Shown here: positions 10,501 through 20,756 of the stretch, in pieces | Layout of the letters: each line of letters opens with the position of its first letter | How positions within the stretch are numbered: position 1 is the stretch's first letter | Source of the DNA: Haliclona indistincta | Taxonomy: Eukaryota > Porifera > Demospongiae > Haplosclerida > Chalinidae | Reading direction: 5' to 3' | NCBI GenBank assembly: GCA_964017065.1 | Contig: OZ024786.1 | Location: forward strand, 6,260,047 to 6,324,046 | DNA: 64,000 nucleotides | The notes under the pieces: model-generated | Told to the model about the DNA's origin: nothing | Seen by the model: the letters and a program-made list of their open reading frames with translations, nothing else | Database searches by the model: none | Position numbers and translations under genes: made by a program

Positions 10501-12175
10501 CCTCGTAGACAAGTACTATTCCAATGCCAGATCAACACCATCTAGAAAGAGTGACAGCATAATTGCTATGCTCCAGAAACAGCAAGCAATGCTAGCCAAT
10601 GTTGTACAAGAACAGAAGAAAGTCAAAACAGGTAGCAAGACTAACTATGTGTAAGTAAATTCCTACGATTGATATATTATATAGCCTGCTTAAGTAAAAC
10701 ATGAGAAATAAAGCCATGAAAAATAATGCCTGGATCGAAAATTTGCTGAGTAATATCAACGTACAATACAGCATGGAACCGCGGTACACTGAGCCGCGAT
10801 CAATTGCAGAGTAAACAACCCCTTTCTCTATTAAAGACATTCTGTCCTGGGAGTCGTCAACAGCTTCGAGAAGTGCATATGTTATAATTATAAAAAGATC
10901 ACATCACTGAGTCTGTCATGCTCAGGGCATGCAACTTGATGGGCACATGATGCACGTACAATAGTTATTATTGTTTTACTGCAGCTGAAATCCTGCCAGA
11001 ACAGTACTGCACCAATAGACCGATTTCAGCGGCAGTGAAAAAGACACCACATTTGGGTCTGCCCTCTAAATCCTTCTACAGGCGACTGGGGGAACTCAGC
11101 GTGCAGCTCGACCGGGTATAAATTGTTCAAAGACTTTAAGGCGACATTTACTTGTGCTGGAGAAAAATTCATCTTCTACCTAGTGTGCAAGGAGATTCCA
11201 CAACTCATGACCTTGACACCGCTTGAGTCAAATTTGTGTGCACAAGGCGGCAGTCCGACAACATCGTCAGACTTCATTTACGGTTTAGCAAGTTTTTGTT
11301 TTAGAGACAGTATTTTCAGTAAAAAAATATCCCAATTCTAGAGAATTCTAATTATTATCTAGTTGGCTTGGCTTAACTTTCGAACAAGTAAAAACCAAAA
11401 CCATAGGCATATCTATAAGAAGAAACACCCCAATGAAGCTGCTAAAGCATATCAATTGCGGAAGACAATGCCAGCTATCTTCAACTTTGCATAACTATTA
11501 TAAATTATACAACTCGAAAGCACTAGTTAACTGATCTTTGGTGTTAACCCTTTAATTACTAAATTTGTCCCCAGCACAGTGTGAACAACTTTCTAGGTAA
11601 TACGGGCTACTATAATTATAGCTGAATTAACATTATTTGTCAAAGCAAACTTTTTATTCATGATCAGGTTTTAATAAGATATATTCTCAGAGCATTATCC
11701 TATCGCTATCTTCAGCAACTGACGAAGGATGGTGTGCAAGATGGTGGACAAATACAGAAGCTTAACTCATTGAAGCATGCACTGTCACATCAGATGGACA
11801 AAACTGATGCTACCGACCAGGAGAAGCTGCAGATCGTTGTCACAAAATCCAAAATAAGTAAGTGGATGATAAACAAAAGGATAATTACAGCATAGCACAA
11901 TTATTGTACCTTTTATGGAGCTTAGCAATGTTTGCACTCTCCTAGAAGGTTCAAATAATTTTAATGACTGTCAAAATGCTAGATATACTAAAGCAAAATT
12001 TTTAATTTAAAGAGTCCTCTCACCTTCATGATTAGATCAGTAACAGATTCACACAAAAATTATACTGACACAAATTCAAGGTAGAATTTCAGATGAAGAG
12101 AAGACACATGACCTCCAACAAGAACCTATACAAGTGTCGAATATCACTATTGAAGCTCAAGCATTACATAAGTAG
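10501..12175 (+). CDS. Unrecognised multi-exon gene (3' part)
   Basis: Exons with matching phases: 10501-10631 (after cataaaccag; encodes a coil, IIAMLQKQQAMLANVVQEQ), 10985-11115 (after tgttttactgcag), 11691-11857 (after atattctcag, donor gtaagt) and 12081-12175, which ends at TAG. Exons 1 and 2 join in phase (one plus two bases), as do the last two. A fifth coding piece lies at about 11390-11490 (KKKHPNEAAKAYQLRK), but I cannot define its boundaries, so the middle of the gene is uncertain. The product is hydrophilic with a coiled coil and an acidic C-terminus. No domain is recognised. The start codon is not seen. It could be a host gene or a second protein of a neighbouring transposon. Confidence 0.4.
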
Positions 12176-12435
12176 ATTGTTCAGCTCACCTCACCACTGT
12201 CATAAAATCATTGCAGTAACTGAATGACAATAACAGATCAGCATTAGGAGACTCAACAACCTGCCTGTTATGTATACGTCTATTGTGAATACATATAACT
12301 TCACGTTTTTAAACCTTGAAGTGGCAACAGATTATATCGTATCCATTATAGTCAGCAAATTGCCAACACATGTGTTTTCCCAAGCAATGAAAAGTCCTCC
12401 TCCAAAAAACACAGCTGTGTTATTCAATAACTCAT

Positions 12436-12460
12436 GACCAAACGACAGTGTCGTTTGGTC
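12436..12460. repeat. Near-perfect 25-bp hairpin
   Basis: gaccaaacgaca is followed one base later by its exact reverse complement tgtcgtttggtc. No U-tract follows. It could be a small palindrome or a protein-binding site. Confidence 0.6.
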
Positions 12461-12675
12461 CATGGTTCCACTGTGAGTTGTTGTGTTGTGTGTTTCTCTC
12501 TCACTTGTAGAATATTAATTTAATTAATTAATTTTAATTTAATTCGTCTATTTAACAGCCAAGAGTATATCCCTTAACCCAAGGTAAGTGGAGTTTATCT
12601 GGTTTTTACTACAATGCGTGCGTGGACACATGGTTATTAGTCTGTCTTGCCTCTTGCATAGTAGTAATTCAAGAC

Positions 12676-13020
12676 AACACTCAGCACTATGCCGTCTACA
12701 TTAGTTGCATGCCCTCTCGCCGCTTCGCGGCTCGATATGCCCTTGGTCTTACTGAAAATCCTAGTGCAATGCGACGATGGACGATTGCAGGATCTGAGAA
12801 TGCCAGAGTAATTTCAGAATTTGAGGCTTCCGAGTCAAGTGGAATCAAAAAGTGGATACAAGTCACCATTACCAAACAGCAAGTGTACAGAGAGCTTTTG
12901 CAAGAGATGCCCGCTAATTAGTTACTGTCATCCAAGAGTTCCATTTGAGTCAAGATATGCTGTTTCTTGATACCAAAGAGATTGCTAGTCCAAGTGTAGT
13001 GAAGACTGCTGAACAATACT
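12676..13020 (+). pseudogene. Remnant of a repeat-associated protein (NPSAMRRWTIAG family)
   Basis: An open stretch with ALGLTENPSAMRRWTIAGSE and ARVISEFE runs to a stop at 12921. After stops and frame changes, a second block at about 12957-13015 reads DMLFLDTKEIASPSVVKTAEQ. I recall both blocks, in this order, from widespread uncharacterised proteins of cnidarian and sponge genomes that behave like transposon genes. The sequence between them is broken, so this is a relic. Family function unknown to me. Confidence 0.4.
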
Positions 13021-13688
13021 GCTGAACTTAACCAGTTTTGCAGTTTTAGTGACCGTGACTAACAACACATAAGTAGTTCATCCATGGCGATATCCCAACA
13101 AAAAAAAACAAAAGAAAGAAAGAGAAATAAATGATACTGTTTGCACTAGTGCCGACAGGTGCTAACCCCTGTGGTAAACACCAAGTAGTTCTGAAGTGCC
13201 GAGTGCATTAAGCCAGAAGGTCTAAGAAGTAGCTGTATCCCCATAGCCATTCTAATTGACTAATGACTAATGTAAATTCAGTGGTGTGTGGTAAGGAAGT
13301 TATGATAGCTAATATCAGCATGAATAGACTATACATCAGGTAATTATCTATAACCTTGCTGAGGGAATAGTAAGAGGTTAGAAAACCCATTGTCACTTAT
13401 TCTTCCTTTCTCACCAGGAGCTCCTTCTTGTAGTCAGGAGGCTCACCTTATACAAGTACCTTCCTCAGTATTCAACATTCAAACAACTCGTGAACAAGCT
13501 AAGCTACATATACCTGAAGTGAGAAGCTGAATCCTCTCTCTTCTAAATAGAAATGTGCTTCTGAGTCTTGATAATCAGATGGTAATAGTCTGGTTCAGGA
13601 TCAGAATTTCTATGTTTTTTTAAATATAATTCACTCACTCATTTTGAAACTTTCAAAGACCGGTCAAAATTTGTACTAAATTTACCGG

Positions 13689-13979
13689 TCAAAGGGACTG
13701 CGTTACATCAGCAATGCCAGTGACTGCTGGAGGGTGAACCGCCATTGCTGAATAAACTGTACTGTAACAAAAATCATCCCAAATTGTTTCTTCTTCACGA
13801 CGTGTCAGTACCCTTGCTTGTTTCTTTTGGGCGCCCACTCCATCACTTAGCAGCCATTTGCACATATTATTCAATACATTATGGAGAGGCTTGAACACGA
13901 TATCCTTGTGATCCATGAAATGGCAAGCTTTGGGATTTCTAGCATAAGCCGTGCTCTGGAGATTCGAAAGCAACTGCAC
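13689..13979 (-). pseudogene. Crypton-like tyrosine recombinase fragment
   Basis: The stretch GAQKKQARVLTRREEETIW matches residues around GIGTKKKQAEVLTEEEELLW of the intact tyrosine recombinase at 21729-23264, with similar spacing to the preceding helix. Only about 95 residues from just before the catalytic domain are present; none of the Arg-His-Arg-Tyr residues are encoded. Probably a broken copy or an isolated exon. Confidence 0.55.
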
Positions 13980-14257
13980 GAGTGTCTTGGGTGTGTAAAA
14001 GCTGTTTTAGTTACATTTGGCTGTTCCAGTTGCTAATTGACTAAGCTATTTCTGCCATGAGCCAGGATATCATACGTTGCAATGTTATATCCTAACGACT
14101 AGGAGCCGTTTTAGCTTTTAGGAATTGGATTTGGAAACTAGTACTTAGGTATGGCAACTGTGAGCAGCAAGTGTTTTTCACACATGCTTGAACTTGCATT
14201 TCCCCACATACGAGACTTTCTTGATGAAATTTGTACTAACCCAGCTATCACTGTAGG

Positions 14258-15010
14258 AGCTGATGGCAGACTTGCTTAGAGTAATCGAGTCTCAAAAGAA
14301 TGAGGTATGTTTGACAAACAGCTTTGTAAATAAAGGTCATTGCAATATCCAATTTCAGATCAGTACTCGTGATCGGAATGAAGTGTTACTGAAGAGTCAG
14401 AAGATGTTAAGAATGAGATGAGAACCTTATCGAATTCTGTACTTGGTAGCTGGGAGCAAGACGTGACAACATCGGATGGATGCTGGTAAATCGGTGGCTT
14501 TTTCAGCCAAAACAGCACATTCATTGTTAGAAACTATTTGAACGGTGCAATGTTGTGGTAATGTCATATTTCAATGCGAGGTTGTGATCAAATTGTTGAT
14601 GAAAAGCTTTACTCTTACTTATGAACTCTTGAGGTAAGGCATACAATATTGAGATTAGCACGGCATGACAGATAGTTCATGGTCATGTATTGATATTAGG
14701 CTGAGGGTTTCAGTGGTACACTAGTGCAGAAACATATGGAGCGACAAAGATCCTCACGATGGTGAGGATCTTTCAATTCATCTTGATAAATTTGTTTAGG
14801 TTATCTTACTGCATTGCTGTTCAAGTCAACAAAATCAATCTGAATTACAAAGAGCAAAATGCACTTCGTTATACTGCTGGTTCGGTTGCAAATGCTTTGA
14901 TCAATGAGGTGAAACGTTCAATTCATCCACTCAAAGAAGAAATGATGTGCTGTTAACCAGAATAGATGACAGCCAAGAAGAAGATACATAAGATTGGAGA
15001 TACTGCCACC
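14258..15010 (+). pseudogene. Decayed element gene pieces
   Basis: A short exon (ELMADLLRVIESQKNE) ends at a gtatgt donor, and the next begins ISTRDRNEVLLKSQ after a tttcag acceptor. The frame then slips into VKNEMRTLSNSVLGSWEQD. Further on, about 14855-14950 reads NALRYTAGSVANALINEVKR, resembling an 'ALRYVAGY' block that I remember from transposon-like proteins. Stops and frame changes throughout. Whether these pieces belong to one gene is uncertain. Confidence 0.35.
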
Positions 15011-15136
15011 TTCTGATACATAAGATTTTTGAGTTGCGCGTTGGTTTTCTTTCAGCACTTTGTGTTTAACATTCCTTGCAAAACAAAAATTCCTAGCTCT
15101 GTAGCAACCTTTCAAGAGAAGTTGAAAAAGTCTTGA

Positions 15137-15530
15137 ATGGTCAAACCACAAAACTTTCTATCTTTGGTACTCACTATACATTTCTTGGTGCCGTCACTAC
15201 TGAACACTAGCACATCTGCTCTTGTGATAACAAACACTATTCCACTGGCTGGATGGACAGCCACTCCATACCCTATATCATCAACTGAAAAGACTTGTAA
15301 GATGATATATCAAAACTTGTTTCCTGTCAAGACCACAGTTTCAAGGGGCTACTGTGTATTGGCTGCAAATTTGATGCAAATGGAATAAGAAATTCAAGTA
15401 GAGGCTCCACGAACACTATCCATACATTTTAATGTCAGGAGGAAGTCCAAGAAAGGTTCTTGTGTTTTGATTTTTGGCTTGTTTTTTGTTCAACTTAATA
15501 ATAATAATTTTTCATTATATTTAATAGTTT
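15137..15530 (+). pseudogene. Unrecognised ORF with one in-frame stop
   Basis: Open to TAA at 15386-15388, then open again in the same frame for a further 45 codons. The middle is protein-like (NTIPLAGWTATPYP, GYCVLAANLMQME, then EAPRTLSIHFNVRRK). No domain is recognised. The single stop suggests a recent pseudogene, a sequencing error or an unseen intron. Confidence 0.3.
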
Positions 15531-15539
15531 AACTGTACA

Positions 15540-16700
15540 TACATTCTACCATTTTAAGCACCTATACAAGGAGGAAATGCATTAACTGTACATGTAACTA
15601 GACACACACCCACTTACTTTAATAAAATCCTAGACTATTAGGAACATAAGATTGGACAGTGAAAGTAGACAGAGGAGGGTTGAAGCATGATGGAGACAAG
15701 GTATATGATGTTTTCGAGTCGATTGATCTAGAAATAAGATTTTTCAAAAGAGATTGATCTCGATTGAAGAACTTTAAGAAGGAATTGCTGGAGAAAATAT
15801 TGTCTAATGGCAAATAGTCCTTTCATTACTTTGCTGCAGTTTCGTTCTCAAACACCGCAATTACGGTACATGAGGATGGTTTAGTCCAGATTTAAACATG
15901 CACACTCAGCTACATCGTATGCACCATTATCCTGCTCACCTGCTACATAGCTGCTTTCATGTTACCAGGGCTATGAGCCAAGGTATTTCATGGTCTGATA
16001 CATTTAATTTGTTGAGTTTCACCTTCATCAGTGTCAGCAAGTAGTTCTGCTTCCATTCTACCTATTGCTATTGCTAGTTCGCTCGAATGAGCTGACTAGT
16101 GAATTAAGATAGTATTTACTTAACAAAGCTATCGTTTATTCACAGAAACAAATCTTGTCAGCAGTTTGCAATGGCGCTATTTGCAATAGTGATTATGGTC
16201 TGTATCCAACAAGGTTAGTTCGCCATAAAGTTGGAGCCTAATGATGATCTCAAAGAAATTCCAAAGATTAAGTTTACGAGTATTACAAGTGGAGTCCCTT
16301 GTGAAGACAGGATCGCATGAGAAAACCCCGCTCCTAGATTCTGTCCCGGCGGGACGGAACGATACGTCCCGCGTGTCCCGTCCCGGCTTTTACTCACCAC
16401 CCAAAAATCAGAGTAATCACTGCATTAGCATTATAAACACTATTATTTTTTAATTGTTGTCCAAATCTGATTGTTAGGACGACAAAGGCACCAGACAAGA
16501 AAGTTAATATCATCTCAGCTGAGGTGAAGACTACTCTCGCTCTTTACAATGTAAGATTGATTAATGACTCAACCAATGGCATTCATAAGACGTTATCTTC
16601 AATAGCTGCCACAGAGCAAGTAGTGTAGACGAAAAATTTTACTCTCACATTTCGATTTGTTTCTCAACCTGACAGCTTAGTGAAAGGAAAATGATAAGCT
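15540..16700. other. No gene; GGGAC/GTCCC motif cluster
   Basis: No exon is evident. At 16343-16386 there is a tight cluster of gtccc/gggac words, including the palindrome gtcccggcgggac, unlike the AT-rich surroundings. Confidence 0.35.
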
Positions 16701-16721
16701 ACATCACAACAGTATAAAGAT

Positions 16722-17267
16722 GTGAATCCCCAGCGCTCTTTATATAAACATTCACTTTACGATTTAGCGGAACAAAACAGTAATGCAGTCATTCATCACG
16801 ACGGCTGCAAGAATGCTAAGGCGTTCTATGAAGTTTACGGAAAACCAACCAAAATTGGTAGTGACGGAGTATGCCAACAACGACCTACTATGAAGAAGTC
16901 GCTAGAAAAGGCTCTCGATTCACTTCGCACTGATGACCCCGAAAAGCTCAAGAGGGTCGAAAAACTAGCGTTGACTAAACCTTTGAGGAGGGACGTGGCC
17001 AAGACTCACATCATTTTTGGAGTTGATAGCGCAGCAGAATTCAAAAAGAAATTCAAAACTTGGGCTCAAGTCGACGAGGTCATACAAGAATTCACCCAAG
17101 GTTATCCCGACCTGTCCGTGGACGATCCCGACCTTGCTTCTACTACTATCGCTGTTGGTGGTGATTGTGCGGATTGCAGTCTCAACCCTGGATGCGATTG
17201 TTCTCCCAAGAGTCACGAGTACGACGACGACGAACGTTTTTACTGTGCTCAATCTCAATTAGTGTAA
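16722..17267 (+). CDS. Unknown protein, first gene of the compact cluster
   Basis: An open frame of about 180 codons with balanced, coding-like composition and higher GC than the flanks. It is Lys- and Asp-rich, with HHDGCKNAKAFYEVYGKP near the N-terminus and a Cys-rich C-terminal segment (GGDCADCSLNPGCDCSP) that could bind metal. No ATG opens the frame: the in-frame stop is at 16695, GTG lies at 16722 and the first ATG is at about 16890. The true start is therefore unresolved (upstream exon, non-ATG start or the internal Met). TATA-like words (tataaa, tatataaa) lie at 16713 and 16741. It converges with the exonuclease gene, 80 bp apart. I do not recognise the family. Confidence 0.5.
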   Translation: MNPQRSLYKHSLYDLAEQNSNAVIHHDGCKNAKAFYEVYGKPTKIGSDGVCQQRPTMKKSLEKALDSLRTDDPEKLKRVEKLALTKPLRRDVAKTHIIFGVDSAAEFKKKFKTWAQVDEVIQEFTQGYPDLSVDDPDLASTTIAVGGDCADCSLNPGCDCSPKSHEYDDDERFYCAQSQLV

Positions 17268-17347
17268 TTGTTGTTGCCATACACACATAATTATTGTGGT
17301 TCAACTATTTCATTAAAAAAGTTCATGGTTCTTGACGTGGGCGAGTT

Positions 17348-18061
17348 TTACATTTCGCGTAGGAGATTGGTTAGCTTGGTTTGGTGAGCAGGGGAGCGGT
17401 AGATCGTTTCATAGTGTAGAGACAGGGGAGTCCATACGGTGAAGTAGCACGCCGTCGCGTTGTGCCAAACAGCGAGGTGAGATTGGCATTGCCAATAATA
17501 GGCGTGGTCTTCAGAGAGGTGACAGTGTCCGGTTTCTTTATTCAACACCAACCATTCTGGTCTGGAATAGCGTAGGTCGCATCTGCGATAGGTGAAAGGA
17601 CATTTCACTTCTACCACGTATGTGGTCTTCTTTTCGCATATTACTCCGTCAGGAGAAGATAAAAAGAGGGGGTATAAGGCGTGACACATTCCGCCGGCTG
17701 GATACAATTGTTGTCGGTGTATGCCCAGTCTTGAACAGAGAACTACTAGTGCACTCTCCTCGTTAACTCGACCCCATAGGAGCGCACTCGTCGGAGCGCA
17801 GGTCGGTGGTTGATATTCTTTGTCGAGAACTTCTTGACGTTTCTTTTCAACCAGTTCTTGGATTTTGCGTTTGTCTGGTAGAGGATCTGAAACTTTCTTC
17901 AAGAGTTCTCCCACTTTGCTTCCAGTTATTCGTCCTCGACGAGCGAGAAACCATAATTTACATTCGCTTTGCTGGGTAGTTTTGCTTTCCAGCAATCGTC
18001 TACACGGAGGAGTCAGACTAGCGGCACCAACAGAAGCTTTATTGTTCACCAGCGCAGCCAT
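17348..18061 (-). CDS. YqaJ/lambda-exo-type exonuclease, intact
   Basis: A complete 237-residue, intronless ORF. It has the family's motifs in order: RRGRITGSKVGELL (residues 41-54), WGRVNEESA with E101, SPDG with D138, VVEVKCPF with E151 and K153, and YYWQCQSHLAV (188-198). These are the metal-binding and structural residues of PD-(D/E)XK exonucleases of the lambda-exo/YqaJ group, which resect linear dsDNA and serve recombination or replication in phages, DNA viruses and some transposons. It is only distantly similar to the broken YqaJ gene at 27-1039. ATG at 18059-18061 lies one base from an oppositely oriented ATG (18063). No partner annealing protein is recognisable. Confidence 0.85.
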   Translation of the reverse strand: MAALVNNKASVGAASLTPPCRRLLESKTTQQSECKLWFLARRGRITGSKVGELLKKVSDPLPDKRKIQELVEKKRQEVLDKEYQPPTCAPTSALLWGRVNEESALVVLCSRLGIHRQQLYPAGGMCHALYPLFLSSPDGVICEKKTTYVVEVKCPFTYRRCDLRYSRPEWLVLNKETGHCHLSEDHAYYWQCQSHLAVWHNATACYFTVWTPLSLHYETIYRSPAHQTKLTNLLREM

Positions 18062-18062
18062 A

Positions 18063-18807
18063 ATGTCAACTCGAGGTGAAGGTTCGCGTCGCTTCGACTT
18101 AACTGTAGCAGAAAGACGTTACCAACAGAGCAGCAAGAGTTTTGGCTAGGGCGCAAGCTAGAGCGCGCCAATTGCACAATCTTCCACAACCCGCTAATCC
18201 TCAGGCAGCTGTTAGCGGCGCAGCAGCAATTATCAACGCGGGAGTAAATCTTCCTGCAGCACAACCGCAACAACAACAAGGAGGAATTCCATTCCAACAG
18301 CAACAACCTCAATTTTTTCCTGCACAACAACAACAACAAGGAAGAATCCCATTTCAACAACAACAACCTCAATTTGCTCAACCAGCACCACCTCTTCCCA
18401 ATTTAGCTGCACCACAAGTGGGCATTCTTCCGCCCGTTGGACGACAAGCACCAGCAGCACCACTACCCAATCTGGCAGTTGCTCAACCGCAAGCTCTCCC
18501 TCCCGTCGGACCACCTACACCTGCTAGAACACGTGAGGACATTTTAGACGATATTTACGATGAGTTACAACCTCTCAATGTTGGTAATTGTCCGCTGGAA
18601 ACTTATCTCATTTACGAGCAGTTGCACAAAGGTGAAGAAATTAGCTTTTACACCCCTCAGACGGTTATCTCAGTGGATCACAAGGTCGGCGGTGTTGCTC
18701 TATTTTGTCCGGCAGAGCGCAAATTAAGAAGAATGCATCGTGGACACATTCAAGGTGATTATCAACTCCCGTACGGATCATCGCTGTACACACCCCCAAG
18801 ACTGTAG
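18063..18807 (+). CDS. Gln/Pro-rich protein with conserved-looking C-terminus
   Basis: From 18142 an open frame runs to 18807. The first 125 residues are low-complexity (Gln, Pro and Ala, with two copies of a unit built on IPFQQQQPQF). The C-terminal 90 residues look folded (ILDDIYDELQPLNVGNCPLE, then VGGVALFCPAERKL). No ATG lies in this frame near the start. An ATG at 18063 opens a different frame of 28 codons (MSTRGEGSRRFDLTVAERRY) that plausibly joins by a one-base shift near 18110-18140. So the gene has a frameshift, a short intron or a non-ATG start. Family unknown. Divergent from the exonuclease gene. Confidence 0.5.
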
Positions 18808-18898
18808 ACTATAAATTCAGACGTTTTGTGTGCTATTGCTATCGTGTATGTTCGTGCTATTATTTCTTGAAAATACAAACTTTGTTGAGAGAAAGACT

Positions 18899-19375
18899 AT
18901 GTCGACGACTACGAACAGCGCAGGGTCTCGCAAGAGAAAAGCCGCCGCAATTACCGAGCAGCCTATCTCTGCCGACGATTACTGTCGCAAGAGACTGCGG
19001 TTCTGTCAGCCTAAACGAGAGAAGCAGCCCGGATCGATGTGGCCCGTAACCAAGCAGGTCTCGAACCCTACCAATAGAGACGTCACAAAGAAGTTCGTCA
19101 AAAGAATCAAGAGCATAGTCCGGAGTTCTGCCTACATTGTCAATGCTGTCGGTAAAGAGCCCAACAACTTACCGAAGATTTTCGACGGACTGCGAGAAGC
19201 CAACCCTACTCTGACGTGGTACGTCCATTTGGAGCGATTTCCCGCAGGTTATCTCCTCCCTCTCGAGGAAATGTACAGGGAACACTTCGAGAATGACCAT
19301 CCAAATCCGTTCGCATCACTACAGCTCAAGAGCACGCCACTCGAATCTGAAGACAAAAAACAAATCATACACTGA
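18899..19375 (+). CDS. Unknown basic protein, 158 aa
   Basis: Intronless ORF from ATG 18899. The N-terminal half is strongly basic (SRKRKAAAITEQP, then DYCRKRLRFCQPKREKQPG, then KKFVKRIKSIVR), suggesting a nuclear or nucleic-acid-binding protein. The C-terminal half is mixed (LTWYVHLERFPAGYLLPLEE). It ends TGA at 19373-19375, only two bases before the next gene's ATG. No family recognised. The frame stays open upstream to 18830, but without a better ATG. Confidence 0.55.
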   Translation: MSTTTNSAGSRKRKAAAITEQPISADDYCRKRLRFCQPKREKQPGSMWPVTKQVSNPTNRDVTKKFVKRIKSIVRSSAYIVNAVGKEPNNLPKIFDGLREANPTLTWYVHLERFPAGYLLPLEEMYREHFENDHPNPFASLQLKSTPLESEDKKQIIH

Positions 19376-19377
19376 AC

Positions 19378-19827
19378 ATGCTCACCTCGTGCACCGGCGA
19401 AGGCGAAGAACTTCGCTACGACAGCGTCGTCCTCTATCCTAAACAGAGACCAGGAATGGTGATCGACGAAGACGTGACTGATTTGGTGGGAGACGTGCTC
19501 TCGAGCGGAGGATACATTGCCTGCGGTGACTCTATTATGGACAAAGCCAACCTCAGTTGGACCCAGACCTGTGAAATGACGGAGAAAATGGTGGGAGCAC
19601 CTGTTCTTCACTTTACCGGTGACGTAGAAGTTGCTGCTATTGTCTTGCTGTTGAAAGTCGGGAAAGAAGATGCGTCACCCGACATTCGCAGCATCCTCTG
19701 TAAGGATCTGTTCGGAGGCTGCAGGTTGTTGCCTGTATGTGAAGAAATTAAACCGCACTGGACCGAGTTTTTCTACGAAGAGGCTGTTGAAGATGCCGCT
19801 GTTCTTGCAGCTGGATCTGAAGAGTGA
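19378..19827 (+). CDS. Unknown acidic protein, 149 aa
   Basis: A complete ORF from ATG 19378 to TGA 19827, acidic, with a hydrophobic core segment (VEVAAIVLLLKVG) too short and interrupted for a confident membrane helix, and several Cys (SCTG, YIACGDS, QTCEM, SILC, GGC, PVC). It starts two bases after the preceding stop, a spacing that does not fit ordinary scanning on an animal mRNA. This suggests reinitiation, an operon-like transcript with trans-splicing, or a frameshifted longer protein. No family recognised. Confidence 0.5.
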   Translation: MLTSCTGEGEELRYDSVVLYPKQRPGMVIDEDVTDLVGDVLSSGGYIACGDSIMDKANLSWTQTCEMTEKMVGAPVLHFTGDVEVAAIVLLLKVGKEDASPDIRSILCKDLFGGCRLLPVCEEIKPHWTEFFYEEAVEDAAVLAAGSEE

Positions 19828-19931
19828 TTGACTACTACTACTGCTGCTACTGCTGAACTTTAATTTGTCTGTCATTGTGTACGTGTTTTGTCTCTAGTTG
19901 TAACGTTGAATAATTTTTTTGAAAATCAATA

Positions 19932-20411
19932 ATGGCATTACCACTTGGTGAATTAACGGGAATGATAAGTGAAATAGCTGGGAGTGGCGCGCTGGAAGAA
20001 GAAACTAGTTTTGCTGCTGGAGGGGAAGGAGGAGTAGCTGCTAGCAGTACGGAAGCTGTGACCAGTAGACCCGGCAGCATACCCCAACAACCTGCTGCAC
20101 CAGCGGGGGCTAATCCTGGCGGCGCTCGAGGACCGTCTACGACGTCTAACGCGACGGCACAAGACACTACGGACTACGAACAGCGGACAGCGGACGAACA
20201 GTCTCGTCACAAAACTGCGATGCAGCAGGGTCGTACTGACGCCATCAATCAACGGCTCAGTGGTCTTTGGGACAGCATCAAAAAATTTCGTATCAAGTTG
20301 GCACGCCAAAGTATGGAGGCTAAAACTATATGTCGCCACAGAGTCCCAGATTTTGCTAACATCGACACAGTCGAACTTCGCAGGACAACACATTACAGAG
20401 AGGACACCTGA
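19932..20411 (+). CDS. Unknown Ala/Gly-rich protein, 159 aa
   Basis: ORF from ATG 19932. The first 35 residues alternate small and hydrophobic residues (MALPLGELTGMISEIAGSGA), which could form an amphipathic helix. A Pro/Gly/Ala/Thr-rich linker follows, then a basic C-terminal helix region (RLSGLWDSIKKFRIKLARQS). It is the last gene of the compact same-strand run. The final 20 codons may be out of frame, because the composition changes. No family recognised. A structural or DNA-packaging role would be a guess. Confidence 0.45.
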   Translation: MALPLGELTGMISEIAGSGALEEETSFAAGGEGGVAASSTEAVTSRPGSIPQQPAAPAGANPGGARGPSTTSNATAQDTTDYEQRTADEQSRHKTAMQQGRTDAINQRLSGLWDSIKKFRIKLARQSMEAKTICRHRVPDFANIDTVELRRTTHYREDT

Positions 20412-20756
20412 ATCCAAAAGCGGTTGCCCAGCACAGATATAGCATAGCACAGCTAGCAGTAGCAATAAGGCATAGACTAGAGATGGACTCTGTTGGTAAG
20501 TAAACAATTATTGTAGTATAAATCTGGTATATATCGTTACTTATTTTGCTTACATGAAATGAAAGACAGCTAGAGGACCCTGAGGAAGAAGAGTTGGCAC
20601 CGCTAAATGATGATGACCGTGAATATCCTTTTGGTGATGATGATGATTATAAAATCGTTAATTATTTGCTTCAGCAGTGGAATAGGACGGTGAGATGATA
20701 GACGAGCTAGAGGACCAAAGGGCATTTATTCACGTTAATTGTTAATTAACTTTTAA

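Noticed and set aside
18233..18514. Minus-strand ORF rich in Val and Glu
   Set aside because: Antisense shadow of the Gln/Pro-rich gene.
19932..20411. Minor capsid-like protein
   Set aside because: Only the small, amphipathic N-terminus suggests it; there is no family motif, so I left the function open.
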